NCBI GenBank assembly: GCA_902488525.1
Contig: CABTWP010000045.1
Location: forward strand, 1 to 14,934
DNA: 14,934 nucleotides
Source: an uncultured Collinsella sp.
Lineage (GTDB): Bacteria > Actinomycetota > Coriobacteriia > Coriobacteriales > Coriobacteriaceae
Direction of reading: 5' to 3'
In this document: piece after piece, positions 1 to 6,435 of the stretch
Layout: each line of letters opens with the position of its first letter
Position numbering within the stretch: position 1 is the stretch's first letter
Position numbers and translations under genes: made by a program
Notes under the pieces: generated by a model
The model's database searches: none
Told to the model about the DNA's origin: nothing
What the model saw: only the letters and a program-made list of their open reading frames with translations

Positions 1-23
1 GATGCACTAGGCCTGGACGAAGT

Positions 24-53
24 CCGGGCCCGCGCCTTTAGACGCGAGCCCGG
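24..53. terminator. GC-rich hairpin at the left edge
   Basis: Positions 24-34 and 43-53 form an 11-bp stem around an 8-nt loop. The single non-Watson-Crick position becomes a G-U pair in minus-strand RNA, so the stem is better on that strand. No clear U-run follows on either strand. It is probably a terminator or 3'-end structure of a gene lying outside the window. Function is inferred from structure only. Confidence 0.35.
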
Positions 54-79
54 GGCCCGTGGGTTATACCCTAAGAGCA

Positions 80-102
80 AACCACCCTTTTTAAGGGTGG
101 TT
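80..102. terminator. Perfect 10-bp hairpin with TTT loop
   Basis: AACCACCCTT (80-89) and AAGGGTGGTT (93-102) are exact complements around TTT. The shape is terminator-like and the A/T-rich base of the stem gives partial U-tracts on both strands. The flanking ~150 bp (103-255) contain no gene I can support, so what it terminates is unclear. Confidence 0.4.
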
Positions 103-255
103 CTGATTTAGCAGGCGGAAATTCCAGTCCCAAAGTGATCGCCACCAGCAACGCCTGCGCTCCCAACAACGGCACCCATCCGTTCAGATTTTTCAGCCCC
201 AGCTCGTAGTCAAGCCGCCGTCCATTCCAGATGCCCTGAATGCTACGTGGCGGTA

Positions 256-386
256 GAAGGCCGTACGGGCTAACCCCTGAAAACAATCCGCAGACCAGAA
301 ACGCCCCCGTTCGTAGCTCCGGAGGAGCAGAACGGGGGCGTTTCATTGGTCGAGGACGTTTTCAGGGGTTAACCCGTACGGCCTTC
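256..386. repeat. Nested palindrome after pta (element 1), probable terminator
   Basis: Outer arms at 256-284 and 358-386 match at 28 of 29 positions. Inside them, 298-312 and 330-344 form a perfect 15-bp GC-rich stem, and inside that GCTCC/GGAGC (316-320/324-328) pair around GGA. The whole 131-bp block can fold into one very long hairpin. It begins 15 nt beyond the pta stop codon, so it almost certainly ends pta transcription. The outer arm is far longer than an intrinsic terminator needs. Its core is unrelated in sequence to the two nested palindromes at 3873-3982 and 4075-4199, although the build is the same. Confidence 0.75.
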
Positions 387-401
387 GGGCGAGTGCGTAC
401 G

Positions 402-1382
402 CTACTCAGCCATCTGAGCCTGGACGGCGGTGATGGCCACGACACCTACGATGTCGTCGGCAGAGCAGCCGCGCGACAGGTCGTTAACCGGCTTGGCGAT
501 GCCCTGCAGGATGGGGCCGTAGGCGTCAGCGCCAGCGAAGCGCTGGACCAGCTTGTAGCCGATGTTGCCAGCCTCGAGGTCGGGGAACACGAGCACGTTG
601 GCCTTACCGGCGACGGAGGAGCCGGGAGCCTTGAGCTGGGCGACGGTGGGGACGATGGCGGCGTCGAGCTGCAGGTCGCCGTCGATGGCGAGCTCGGGAG
701 CCTTCTCCTTGCAGAACTTCACGGCCTCCTGGACCTTCTTGGCGACCTCGCCACCGGCGGAGCCCATGGTGGAGTAGGAGAGCATGGCCACGTGCGGCTC
801 CACATTGCCCATGAAGGTGGACCAAGAGTGAGCGGAGGCGATGGCGATCTCGGAGAGCTCATCGGAGGACGGGTTGATGTTGAGGCCACAGTCGGCAAAA
901 ATCAGCGTGCCGTCAGTACCGAACTGCGGAGTGTCGGTGCACATCACGAAGAAGGCCGAGACCAGCTTGGTGCCCGGGGCGGTCTTGAGGATCTGCAACG
1001 CGGGGCGCAGGGTGTCGGCGGTGGAGTGGCAGGCGCCGGAGACCAGGCCGTCGGCATCGCCCATCTTGACCATCATGGTGCCAAAGTAGGTGGCGTCCAT
1101 CACCTGGGCGCGAGCCTGCTCGATGGTGACACCCTTCTTGGCGCGGAGCTCGGCAAACTTCTGCGCGTACTCCTCGTGCTTCTCGGCGTTGCGCGGGTCG
1201 ATGACGGTAGCGCCGGGAACGTCGATCTCGTCGGGGTTGCCCAAGATGACGAGCTTTGCCAGGCCCTCCTCGATGATCTTGGTGGCCGCGACGATGGTGC
1301 GCGGGTCCTCGCCCTCGGGCAGGACGATCGTCTTAAGGTCGGCCTTGGCGGCAGACTTCATACGGTTAAGGAAATCGCTCAT
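402..1382 (-). CDS. pta: Phosphate acetyltransferase
   Basis: This 326-residue protein converts acetyl-CoA and phosphate to acetyl phosphate and CoA, the first step of the Pta-AckA route to acetate and ATP in the cytoplasm. The length fits the short form of the family, which is only the catalytic domain without the N-terminal regulatory part. Visible family motifs are LPEGEDPRT (21-29), SGACHSTADTLRPAL (115-129), ADCGLNINPS (163-172), SYSTMGSAGG (202-211), LQLDAAIVP (237-245), FPDLEAGNIGYKL (266-278) and the active-site DLSRG (301-305). The Ser and Arg of DLSRG correspond to the catalytic pair of the family. The ATG is preceded by AAGGAG at 5-nt spacing, which fixes the start. No acetate kinase gene follows: a very strong palindrome (256-386) closes the unit, so ackA must lie outside the window. 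Identification is firm. Confidence 0.95.
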   Translation of the reverse strand: MSDFLNRMKSAAKADLKTIVLPEGEDPRTIVAATKIIEEGLAKLVILGNPDEIDVPGATVIDPRNAEKHEEYAQKFAELRAKKGVTIEQARAQVMDATYFGTMMVKMGDADGLVSGACHSTADTLRPALQILKTAPGTKLVSAFFVMCTDTPQFGTDGTLIFADCGLNINPSSDELSEIAIASAHSWSTFMGNVEPHVAMLSYSTMGSAGGEVAKKVQEAVKFCKEKAPELAIDGDLQLDAAIVPTVAQLKAPGSSVAGKANVLVFPDLEAGNIGYKLVQRFAGADAYGPILQGIAKPVNDLSRGCSADDIVGVVAITAVQAQMAE

Positions 1383-1435
1383 GTTACTCCTTACAAGCGT
1401 TTCACTAAGCTCCAGGCGCCCGGCTGTTCACGAAT

Positions 1436-1456
1436 AAACCCGCTGCTAGCGGGTTT
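1436..1456. promoter_or_regulatory. 9-bp hairpin in the pta leader
   Basis: AAACCCGCT (1436-1444) and AGCGGGTTT (1448-1456) are exact complements around GCT. It lies about 54 nt upstream of the pta start, within its likely 5' leader, and no gene ends nearby that would need a terminator. It could be an attenuator or an mRNA-stability stem, or could shield pta from transcription arising in the shared intergenic region. Only the structure is observed. Confidence 0.4.
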
Positions 1457-1509
1457 ACCTTTCAATAATGTACGCCGCGGTGCTTGAGCTTTCCTTGTGT
1501 GGCAAGCTC

Positions 1510-1535
1510 ATTATAGGACGCATTAGCGCTATAAT
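1510..1535. promoter_or_regulatory. Divergent -10 elements between pta and glf
   Basis: A perfect TATAAT lies at 1530-1535 on the plus strand, about 78 nt before glf. A second lies at 1510-1515 on the minus strand, pointing to pta. Neither has a good -35 at 16-18 bp spacing, so both are weak predictions. The arrangement suggests back-to-back promoters for the glf pair and for pta. It is the only AT-rich stretch in this intergenic region. Confidence 0.35.
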
Positions 1536-1613
1536 CGCTCTGATAAATATGTCTCGAAGAATGTTCGAGAAAAGCCCAGCTAACGAGCACGTGGCTTTTG
1601 ACAAGGAGTATCG

Positions 1614-2816
1614 ATGCAGATTACCTCAGGCCTGCCTGAAGGCTTTAATGCCGGTGCGTACGACATGATTGTTGTCGGCGCCGGTTATGCCGGTGCCGTT
1701 TGCGCCCGCCGTCTTGCCGAAACTATCGGCTATCGTGTTGCCGTTTTGGAGCGCCGTAGCCACATTGCGGGCAATGCCTTCGACTGCACTGACGAGGCGG
1801 GAATCCTGGTCCACGAGTATGGTCCGCACATCTACCATACCTTTAACGAGCGCGTTCACAATTTCCTGTCGCGCTTTACCAAGTGGACGGACTACCAGCA
1901 CAAGGTGCTCGCCAACATCAACGGTACCCTTATGCCCGTGCCCTTTAACCATGCGAGCCTCAAGCTCGCCTTTGGTGACGAGCGCGGCGAGGAGCTGTAT
2001 CAGAAGCTCGTAGAGACCTTTGGCAAGGATGTCAAGGTGCCCATTATGGAGCTGCGTAAGAAGAACGACCCGGATCTTGCCGAGGTCGCCGATTACGTCT
2101 ACGAGAACGTCTTTTTGCATTACACCATGAAGCAGTGGGGCCAGACGCCCGACCAGATCGACCCCTCGATCACCGGCCGCGTTCCCGTCTTTGTGGGCGA
2201 TGACGATCGCTACTTCCCGCAGGCTCCTTTCCAGGGCATGCCGCAGGACGGCTATACCGCGCTGTTCGAGCATATGCTCGATCACGACCTGATTGACGTA
2301 TTCTGTGACGTAGACGCCCGCGACCTCTTTGAGATTGACGAGACTACCGTCAAGATCGACGGCAAGGTCTATGGTGGCGAGATCGTCTACACCGGTCCAC
2401 TCGACGAGCTGTTCAACCTCGACCTGGGTGCGCTGCCGTACCGCACGCTCGATATGAAGTTCGAGACGCTCGATATGGATCAGTTCCAGCCCGTGGGCAC
2501 CGTCAACTACACCACGAGCGAGGACTACACGCGCATCACCGAGTTCAAGAACATGACCGGTCAGGTTTTGCCCGGCAAGACCACCATCATGAAGGAGTAC
2601 TCCAAAGCCTATACGCCCGGCTCGGGTGAGACGCCGTACTACGCCATTCTTGAGCCCGAGAACCGTGAGCTCTACGAGCGCTATCTTGAGCGCGTCCAGA
2701 ACCTGACGAACTTCCACCCGGTGGGTCGTCTGGCCGAGTATCGTTACTACGATATGGACGCCGTGACCAATTCCGCCCTCGATCTTTCGGATGAGATTAT
2801 CGCCTGCCATGCATAA
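1614..2816 (+). CDS. glf: UDP-galactopyranose mutase
   Basis: This 400-residue flavoenzyme interconverts UDP-galactopyranose and UDP-galactofuranose, the donor for galactofuranose in surface glycans. An FAD-binding Rossmann motif VGAGYAGAVCARRL is at 21-34, ending its first strand in the usual acidic residue (VLERR, 44-48). The family motif HEYGPHIYHTF is at 67-77. The substrate-site region has WGQTP (175-179), GRVPV (188-192), DDRYFPQ (197-203) and PFQGMPQDGYT (205-215). YTGPLDELF is at 259-267, and the C-terminal FAD-contact segment GRLAEYRYYDMD is at 371-382. AAGGAG sits 5 nt before the ATG. The protein has ~15 more N-terminal residues than a typical mutase; a later Met at residue 18 is possible but lacks a better ribosome site. 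The stop overlaps the glycosyltransferase start, so the two form an operon. Confidence 0.95.
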   Translation: MQITSGLPEGFNAGAYDMIVVGAGYAGAVCARRLAETIGYRVAVLERRSHIAGNAFDCTDEAGILVHEYGPHIYHTFNERVHNFLSRFTKWTDYQHKVLANINGTLMPVPFNHASLKLAFGDERGEELYQKLVETFGKDVKVPIMELRKKNDPDLAEVADYVYENVFLHYTMKQWGQTPDQIDPSITGRVPVFVGDDDRYFPQAPFQGMPQDGYTALFEHMLDHDLIDVFCDVDARDLFEIDETTVKIDGKVYGGEIVYTGPLDELFNLDLGALPYRTLDMKFETLDMDQFQPVGTVNYTTSEDYTRITEFKNMTGQVLPGKTTIMKEYSKAYTPGSGETPYYAILEPENRELYERYLERVQNLTNFHPVGRLAEYRYYDMDAVTNSALDLSDEIIACHA

Positions 2817-3840
2817 AGTCATAACATTCGGTATTCCCTCGTATAACGCCGCCAAGGACATGGACCATTGCATCACCTCCATCTTGGAGGGGAGCAATTA
2901 CGCCACCGATATCGAGATTATCGTGGTGGACGACGGCTCCAAGGACGAGACGGCCGCCAAGGCCGATGAGTGGGAGGCCCGTTATCCTGGAATCATCCGC
3001 GCGGTGCACCAGGAGAACGGCGGCCACGGTATCGCCGTCCTCTCGGGTCTGCGCGAGGCACAGGGCACCTATTACAAGGTTGTCGACTCGGACGACTGGC
3101 TCGACGGTGCGGCGCTTTCGACCATGCTGTCGATTCTGCGTGGCTTTGAGGAGCGCGACCAGCGCGTCGACCTGTTTATCTCGAACTACGTGTACGAGAA
3201 GGTTTACGAGGGCACGCATACCGCGATTGGCTACAAGTTTGCCCTGCCGCGCAAAAAGATTTTCTCTTGGGACCAGATCGGACACTTTCGTCCCGATCAG
3301 AACCTGCTCATGCACAGCCTGTGCTATCGCACCGATGTACTGCGCGAGTCCAATCTACCTATGCCGGCACACACGTTCTACGTGGATAATATCTACGCAT
3401 ACGTGCCGTTGCCGCGCTGCAAGACCATGTACTATGCCGACATCGACCTCTATCGCTACTTTATCGGTCGCGAGGGCCAAAGCGTCAATGAGGCTACGAT
3501 GGTCAAGCGCCTGGGTCAGCAGTTCCGCGTAACGCGCATCATGATGGAATCGTTCCACCTGTACCAGGACGTTGAGTCCTCGCGTCTGCGTTCGTACATG
3601 ATGGGCTACTTCACCATGATGATGGCGATTTGCTCGGTGCTCACCAAGCTTTCCGAGGAAGATTGTGCTGATGAGCGCCTGAAGACGCTGTGGAAGGACC
3701 TGAAAGAGTACGACGAGCGCATGTATCGTCGCGCTCGCTACGGCGTGGTCGGATTCTTTACCAACCTGCGTGGACGGGCCGGAGACAAAACCACACTCGG
3801 CCTATACCATCTGGCCTCAAAGATCTTCAAATTCAACTAA
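2809..3840 (+). CDS. Family 2 glycosyltransferase, probably for a surface glycan
   Basis: A 343-residue GT-A-fold glycosyltransferase. It starts directly in the first beta strand (VITFGIPSYNAAKD, 4-17), followed by VVDDGSKDET (39-48), which binds the nucleotide, and the DxD-type VVDSDDWLD (91-99), which holds the metal and sugar nucleotide. The C-terminal half (about 200-343) is rich in Tyr, Met and Arg and has no clear membrane helix, so the enzyme is probably cytosolic or membrane-peripheral. An ATG 18 nt upstream (2791) is also open. I prefer 2809 because it overlaps the glf stop by 8 nt (ATGCATAA) and matches the family N-terminus; neither start has a strong ribosome site, which suggests translational coupling to glf. 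The pairing with glf suggests a galactofuranosyltransferase role, but acceptor and donor are not readable from sequence. Confidence 0.85.
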   Translation: MHKVITFGIPSYNAAKDMDHCITSILEGSNYATDIEIIVVDDGSKDETAAKADEWEARYPGIIRAVHQENGGHGIAVLSGLREAQGTYYKVVDSDDWLDGAALSTMLSILRGFEERDQRVDLFISNYVYEKVYEGTHTAIGYKFALPRKKIFSWDQIGHFRPDQNLLMHSLCYRTDVLRESNLPMPAHTFYVDNIYAYVPLPRCKTMYYADIDLYRYFIGREGQSVNEATMVKRLGQQFRVTRIMMESFHLYQDVESSRLRSYMMGYFTMMMAICSVLTKLSEEDCADERLKTLWKDLKEYDERMYRRARYGVVGFFTNLRGRAGDKTTLGLYHLASKIFKFN

Positions 3841-3872
3841 CTGTTGAGTAATCGCTGCTGATAGGTTGACTG

Positions 3873-3982
3873 GGCCCCTTGGCCTTTAGTTTGCTACTGC
3901 GAACAGTCCTGCTCGCACGGAAAGCACATTAAGTGCTTTCCGGCTCGTGCGGAACTTGTATCAAACTAAAGGCCAAGGGGCC
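3873..3982. repeat. Nested palindrome after the glycosyltransferase (element 2)
   Basis: Outer arms 3873-3893 and 3962-3982 are exact complements over 21 bp. Inside, 3918-3927 and 3933-3942 form a 10-bp stem around ATTAA. The inner core (3889-3955), read on the minus strand, matches 4110-4175 of element 3 almost base for base, whereas the outer arms of the two copies are unrelated. The element begins 33 nt after the stop of the upstream gene and probably acts as its terminator. The conserved core with a private outer stem suggests a dispersed repeat or structured RNA family. I do not recognise it as a named family. Confidence 0.75.
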
Positions 3983-4074
3983 TCTGCTATAAGAATCGAT
4001 TGTCAGATTATTTGAATTTGAAGATCCTCGACGCGCGGTACACAGGGGCCTGGGCTGAAAAGACTTGGTTGGCA

Positions 4075-4199
4075 GGTTGCCCGGTGGGGCTTGGTTATGT
4101 TTGTCGCGAGTTCCGCACGAGCCGAAGAGCACTTAATGTGCTCTTCGTGCGAGCCAGGACTGTAGAGCAGCAAACATAACCAAGACCCACCGGGCAACC
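4075..4199. repeat. Nested palindrome after the P1 peptidase gene (element 3)
   Basis: Outer arms 4075-4103 and 4171-4199 match at 28 of 29 positions. The inner stem 4123-4132/4138-4147 (10 bp, loop TTAAT) lies within a core (4110-4175) shared with element 2 in the opposite orientation. GCACGA (4115-4120) can also pair with TCGTGC (4145-4150), so two partly exclusive inner folds exist. The element lies 12 nt beyond the stop codon of the minus-strand peptidase gene and is probably its terminator. The 90 bp separating elements 2 and 3 hold no gene. Confidence 0.75.
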
Positions 4200-4211
4200 G
4201 GACGAGCTGAT

Positions 4212-5213
4212 TTACTTTGCGGCGCCGGGGATGCCGTGGGAGGTTTTGGCGGTTTTGGCTCCGTTTACGATGGCGGTCTGTAGGGCCCTTACGGCGAGCA
4301 TGCCCAGCAGGTCCAGGGGCACGGCGGCGCTTGCCTGGGCTCCCAGCTTGCCGCTGGCGAGGGTGTAGATGGTGTCGCCGTCGTTGGTGGTGTGCGTGGG
4401 GCGGATGGCGTGCGCATAGGCGTCTGCTGCCATCTGGGAGACCTTGGTAGCCTGCGCTTTAGTGAGCTCCACGTTGGTGACGATGCAGCTGATGGTGGTG
4501 TTGGTGCGGTCGAGCGGCATCTGCATGGAGCCGGCGGCGGCAAAGGCTGCGAGCTCCATGTCGACGATCTGGTCGCTATCGGCTGCGGCGCGCATGCCGG
4601 CAACCCACTCGCCGGTGAAGGGGTCGACGACGTTGCCGCAGGCGTTGACCGAAACCACGGCACCTACCTTAACGGGGCCGAGTGCCACGGCGGCAGCACC
4701 AAGGCCGGCCTTCATGCAGGTAGCGGGGCCCATAAGCTTACCCACGGTGGCACCGGTGCCGGCACCTACATTGCCCTGCTCGAGCGCGGTGGGGGTGTTG
4801 TCGAGCGCCTCGCGCACGGCGGAGATGCCAGCCTCAATGTCGGGGCGTACGGTGGGGTCGCCAAAGGCGAGATCGAAGATGCAGCTAGAGCACACGATGG
4901 GCACTTGCGTGGGGCCGACGGGAAGGCCGATGCCGCGGCTCTCGAGCTCGCGGGCGACGCCGCTTGCGGCCTCCAGACCAAAGGCCGATCCACCCGAAAG
5001 GCAGACGGCGTGGACCTTGTCCACGGTGTTCTCGGGACGCAGCAGGTCGGTCTCGCGCGACGCCGGTGCACCGCCGCGAACGTCAACACCGCCGGTAGCG
5101 CCCTCGGGTGCCACGATTACGGTGCAACCGGTGCCGGCCTCCTCGTCCGTATAGTTGCCAAAGCAAAAGCCATCGACATCGCAAACGTCAATGGCCTCAA
5201 GCAGTGTATCCAT
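4212..5213 (-). CDS. P1-family (DmpA/BapA-like) Ntn-type peptidase
   Basis: A 333-residue protein of the P1 family (MEROPS S58). Members self-cleave to expose a new N-terminal Ser or Thr that acts as nucleophile, and include D-aminopeptidases and beta-peptidyl aminopeptidases. Family signatures seen are GCTVIVAPEGATGGVDVRGG (29-48), LSGGSAFGLEAASGV (72-86), QGNVGAGTGATVGK (146-159), VNACGNVVDPFTGEW (189-203), the presumed cleavage/nucleophile site TNTTIS (237-242) and HTTNDGDTIYTLASG (274-288). The start has AGGAG at 7-nt spacing. No signal peptide is visible, so it is probably cytoplasmic. It lies 101 nt downstream of maf on the same strand; two small hairpins in that gap suggest partly separate expression. 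Substrate is unknown; family membership is solid. Confidence 0.88.
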   Translation of the reverse strand: MDTLLEAIDVCDVDGFCFGNYTDEEAGTGCTVIVAPEGATGGVDVRGGAPASRETDLLRPENTVDKVHAVCLSGGSAFGLEAASGVARELESRGIGLPVGPTQVPIVCSSCIFDLAFGDPTVRPDIEAGISAVREALDNTPTALEQGNVGAGTGATVGKLMGPATCMKAGLGAAAVALGPVKVGAVVSVNACGNVVDPFTGEWVAGMRAAADSDQIVDMELAAFAAAGSMQMPLDRTNTTISCIVTNVELTKAQATKVSQMAADAYAHAIRPTHTTNDGDTIYTLASGKLGAQASAAVPLDLLGMLAVRALQTAIVNGAKTAKTSHGIPGAAK

Positions 5214-5236
5214 GTTTTACTCCTATCGGTTTTCCG

Positions 5237-5253
5237 CCGGGCCTTATGCCCGG
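5237..5253 (-). promoter_or_regulatory. Short hairpin in the leader of the P1 peptidase gene
   Basis: CCGGGC (5237-5242) pairs with GCCCGG (5248-5253) around a 5-nt loop, about 23 nt before the peptidase start and just upstream of its ribosome site. It has no U-run on the minus strand, so it is not a convincing terminator. It may influence mRNA processing or translation; only the structure is observed. Confidence 0.3.
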
Positions 5254-5283
5254 TCGGGATCCGTACGGTACGCCGAAATTGTA

Positions 5284-5306
5284 GGCGCTGGAGGATACCC
5301 AGCGCC
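5284..5306 (-). terminator. Hairpin after maf
   Basis: GGCGCTGG (5284-5291) and CCAGCGCC (5299-5306) form a perfect 8-bp stem with a 7-nt loop, starting 8 nt past the maf stop codon. The following minus-strand bases (TACAATTT) are only weakly U-rich, so termination is probably partial and some read-through into the P1 peptidase gene is expected. Confidence 0.45.
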
Positions 5307-5314
5307 AGATGCAA

Positions 5315-5896
5315 TTACGATAGTTTTTGAATCGCGCGCGCGACGCGTGCGATGGGCAGGCCCACCACGTTGTAGAAGTCGCCCGAAATATCATGTACGA
5401 GCATGCGCCCGCCGACGCCCTGGATGCCGTAGGCGCCGGCTTTGTCCATGGGCTCGCCCGAGGCGACGTAGCGCTCAATCTGCTCGTCGGTGAGCTCATA
5501 GAACGTCACGTCGGTCACATCGACAAACGACAGGCTCTCGGCGGCGTGCGGGGCTGTGGCGTCTCCGGCTCTAACGATGCAGACGCCGGTTGCGACCTGG
5601 TGCGTGCGCCCCGAGAGCTCGTGGAGCATGGTGCGGGCTTCGTCCTCGTTTGCCGGCTTACCCAAAATCTTGCCATCGAAGGTGACGATGGTGTCGGCCG
5701 CAATGGTCAGCTCACTGGGATCGGCGTGCTCGGTGGCAACGGCGGCAGCCTTGGCGCGAGCTAAGCGCTCGACAAGCGTAAGCGGGGTCTCGTCATCAAA
5801 AGGAGTCTCGTCGATGTCAGCGGGAATGACGCGGACGTCGTAGCCCGCTTCGCGCATCAACTCGATGCGGCGCGGTGATTGCGAAGCCAAAATCAT
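5315..5896 (-). CDS. maf: Maf-family nucleoside triphosphate pyrophosphatase
   Basis: This 193-residue protein hydrolyses nucleoside triphosphates (dTTP/UTP or modified nucleotides, depending on subgroup) to the monophosphate and pyrophosphate, acting as a house-cleaning enzyme. The diagnostic N-terminus ILASQSPRRIELM (2-14) is complete. AADTIV (66-71) carries the catalytic Asp, GKILGKPAN is at 75-83, and EPMDKAGAYGIQG (148-160) is the C-terminal signature. Length is normal for the family. The ATG overlaps the stop of the upstream DJ-1/PfpI gene by 4 nt (ATGA), so the two genes are translationally coupled. Subgroup specificity cannot be settled here. Confidence 0.93.
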   Translation of the reverse strand: MILASQSPRRIELMREAGYDVRVIPADIDETPFDDETPLTLVERLARAKAAAVATEHADPSELTIAADTIVTFDGKILGKPANEDEARTMLHELSGRTHQVATGVCIVRAGDATAPHAAESLSFVDVTDVTFYELTDEQIERYVASGEPMDKAGAYGIQGVGGRMLVHDISGDFYNVVGLPIARVARAIQKLS

Positions 5897-6435
5897 AGCT
5901 GAATGCCCTCGGCAACCTTTTCGACAGCCTTGTCGCCGGCGAGCGTACGCAGCAGCTCAAGCGCAAAGGGGAGCGACTGGGCCATGCCGCTGGCGGTGAT
6001 GATGTTGCCGTCGTGCGTGACCTTGTCGCCGGTATAGGCGCCCTCGGGGAAGCTCTTCTCAAAGCCGGGGAAGCACGTGGCGTGGCGTCCCTCAAGCAGG
6101 TCAAGCTCGCCCAGGATAAACGGGGCGGCGCAGATGGCGGCAACATGCTTGGTCGCGGCGAACTCGCAGACTACGTCGCAGACGCGCTGGTCGGCGCGCA
6201 GGTTGGTGGCGCCGGGCAGACCGCCGGGCAGCACGACACAGTCATACTCGTCAAAGTTAATCTCGTCAAAGAGTGCATCGCAGGTTACGGGAATCTGCAG
6301 CGAGCTTACGACCTCGCGCGTGGGCATGATCGAGACGAGCGTGGCGCGCACGCCGCCGCGACGCATGACATCGACCATGGTCAGGCATTCAATCGTTTCA
6401 AAGCCATCGGCGGCAAGAACGGCAACGCTGGGCAT
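5893..6435 (-). CDS. DJ-1/PfpI-family protein
   Basis: A 180-residue flavodoxin-like-fold protein of the DJ-1/ThiJ/PfpI superfamily. Key features are AADGFE (8-13) with the conserved acidic residue, VVLPGGLPGATNL (67-79), and the nucleophile-elbow AAICAAP with Cys102 as the reactive cysteine. A conserved segment GNIITASGM is at 143-151. The superfamily includes glyoxalases/deglycases, chaperones and amidases, and sequence alone does not choose among them; YajL-like stress roles are a reasonable guess. I start it at 6435 because AAAGGA lies 6-7 nt before this ATG and the protein then begins at the first beta strand. Upstream in-frame ATGs (6450, 6501) add residues foreign to the family. It leads the maf cluster with a 4-nt overlap. 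Confidence 0.88.
   Translation of the reverse strand: MPSVAVLAADGFETIECLTMVDVMRRGGVRATLVSIMPTREVVSSLQIPVTCDALFDEINFDEYDCVVLPGGLPGATNLRADQRVCDVVCEFAATKHVAAICAAPFILGELDLLEGRHATCFPGFEKSFPEGAYTGDKVTHDGNIITASGMAQSLPFALELLRTLAGDKAVEKVAEGIQL

Noticed and set aside
71..346. Minus-strand 91-codon open frame at the left edge, with a hydrophobic, protein-like segment (LNGWVPLLGAQALLVAITLGL) in its middle
   Set aside because: It starts inside the 256-386 palindrome and reads through the 80-102 hairpin, with no ribosome site. At most it is a remnant of a degraded gene, and I cannot support even that.
240..1487. Long plus-strand open frame opposite pta
   Set aside because: It is the antisense shadow of a GC-rich gene: low-complexity Gly/Val/Leu/Asp-rich product and no family motifs, while the minus strand is clearly pta.
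1599..1604. TTGACA-like sequence just before glf
   Set aside because: It overlaps the AAGGAG ribosome site and is too near the ATG to be a -35 box for this gene.
1468..1668. 66-codon plus-strand frame across the pta-glf intergenic region
   Set aside because: It covers the promoter region and overlaps glf in another frame, with no ribosome site and no recognisable product.
1626..2897. 423-codon minus-strand open frame opposite glf
   Set aside because: Shadow of glf; glf has complete family motifs and a ribosome site, this frame has neither.
3873..4199. The paired repeats as a CRISPR array
   Set aside because: Only two copies, in inverted orientation, with long private arms and no regular spacers or cas genes.
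3873..4199. The paired palindromes as inverted ends of one insertion sequence
   Set aside because: The ~90 bp between them encode nothing, each copy is itself palindromic, and no transposase is present.
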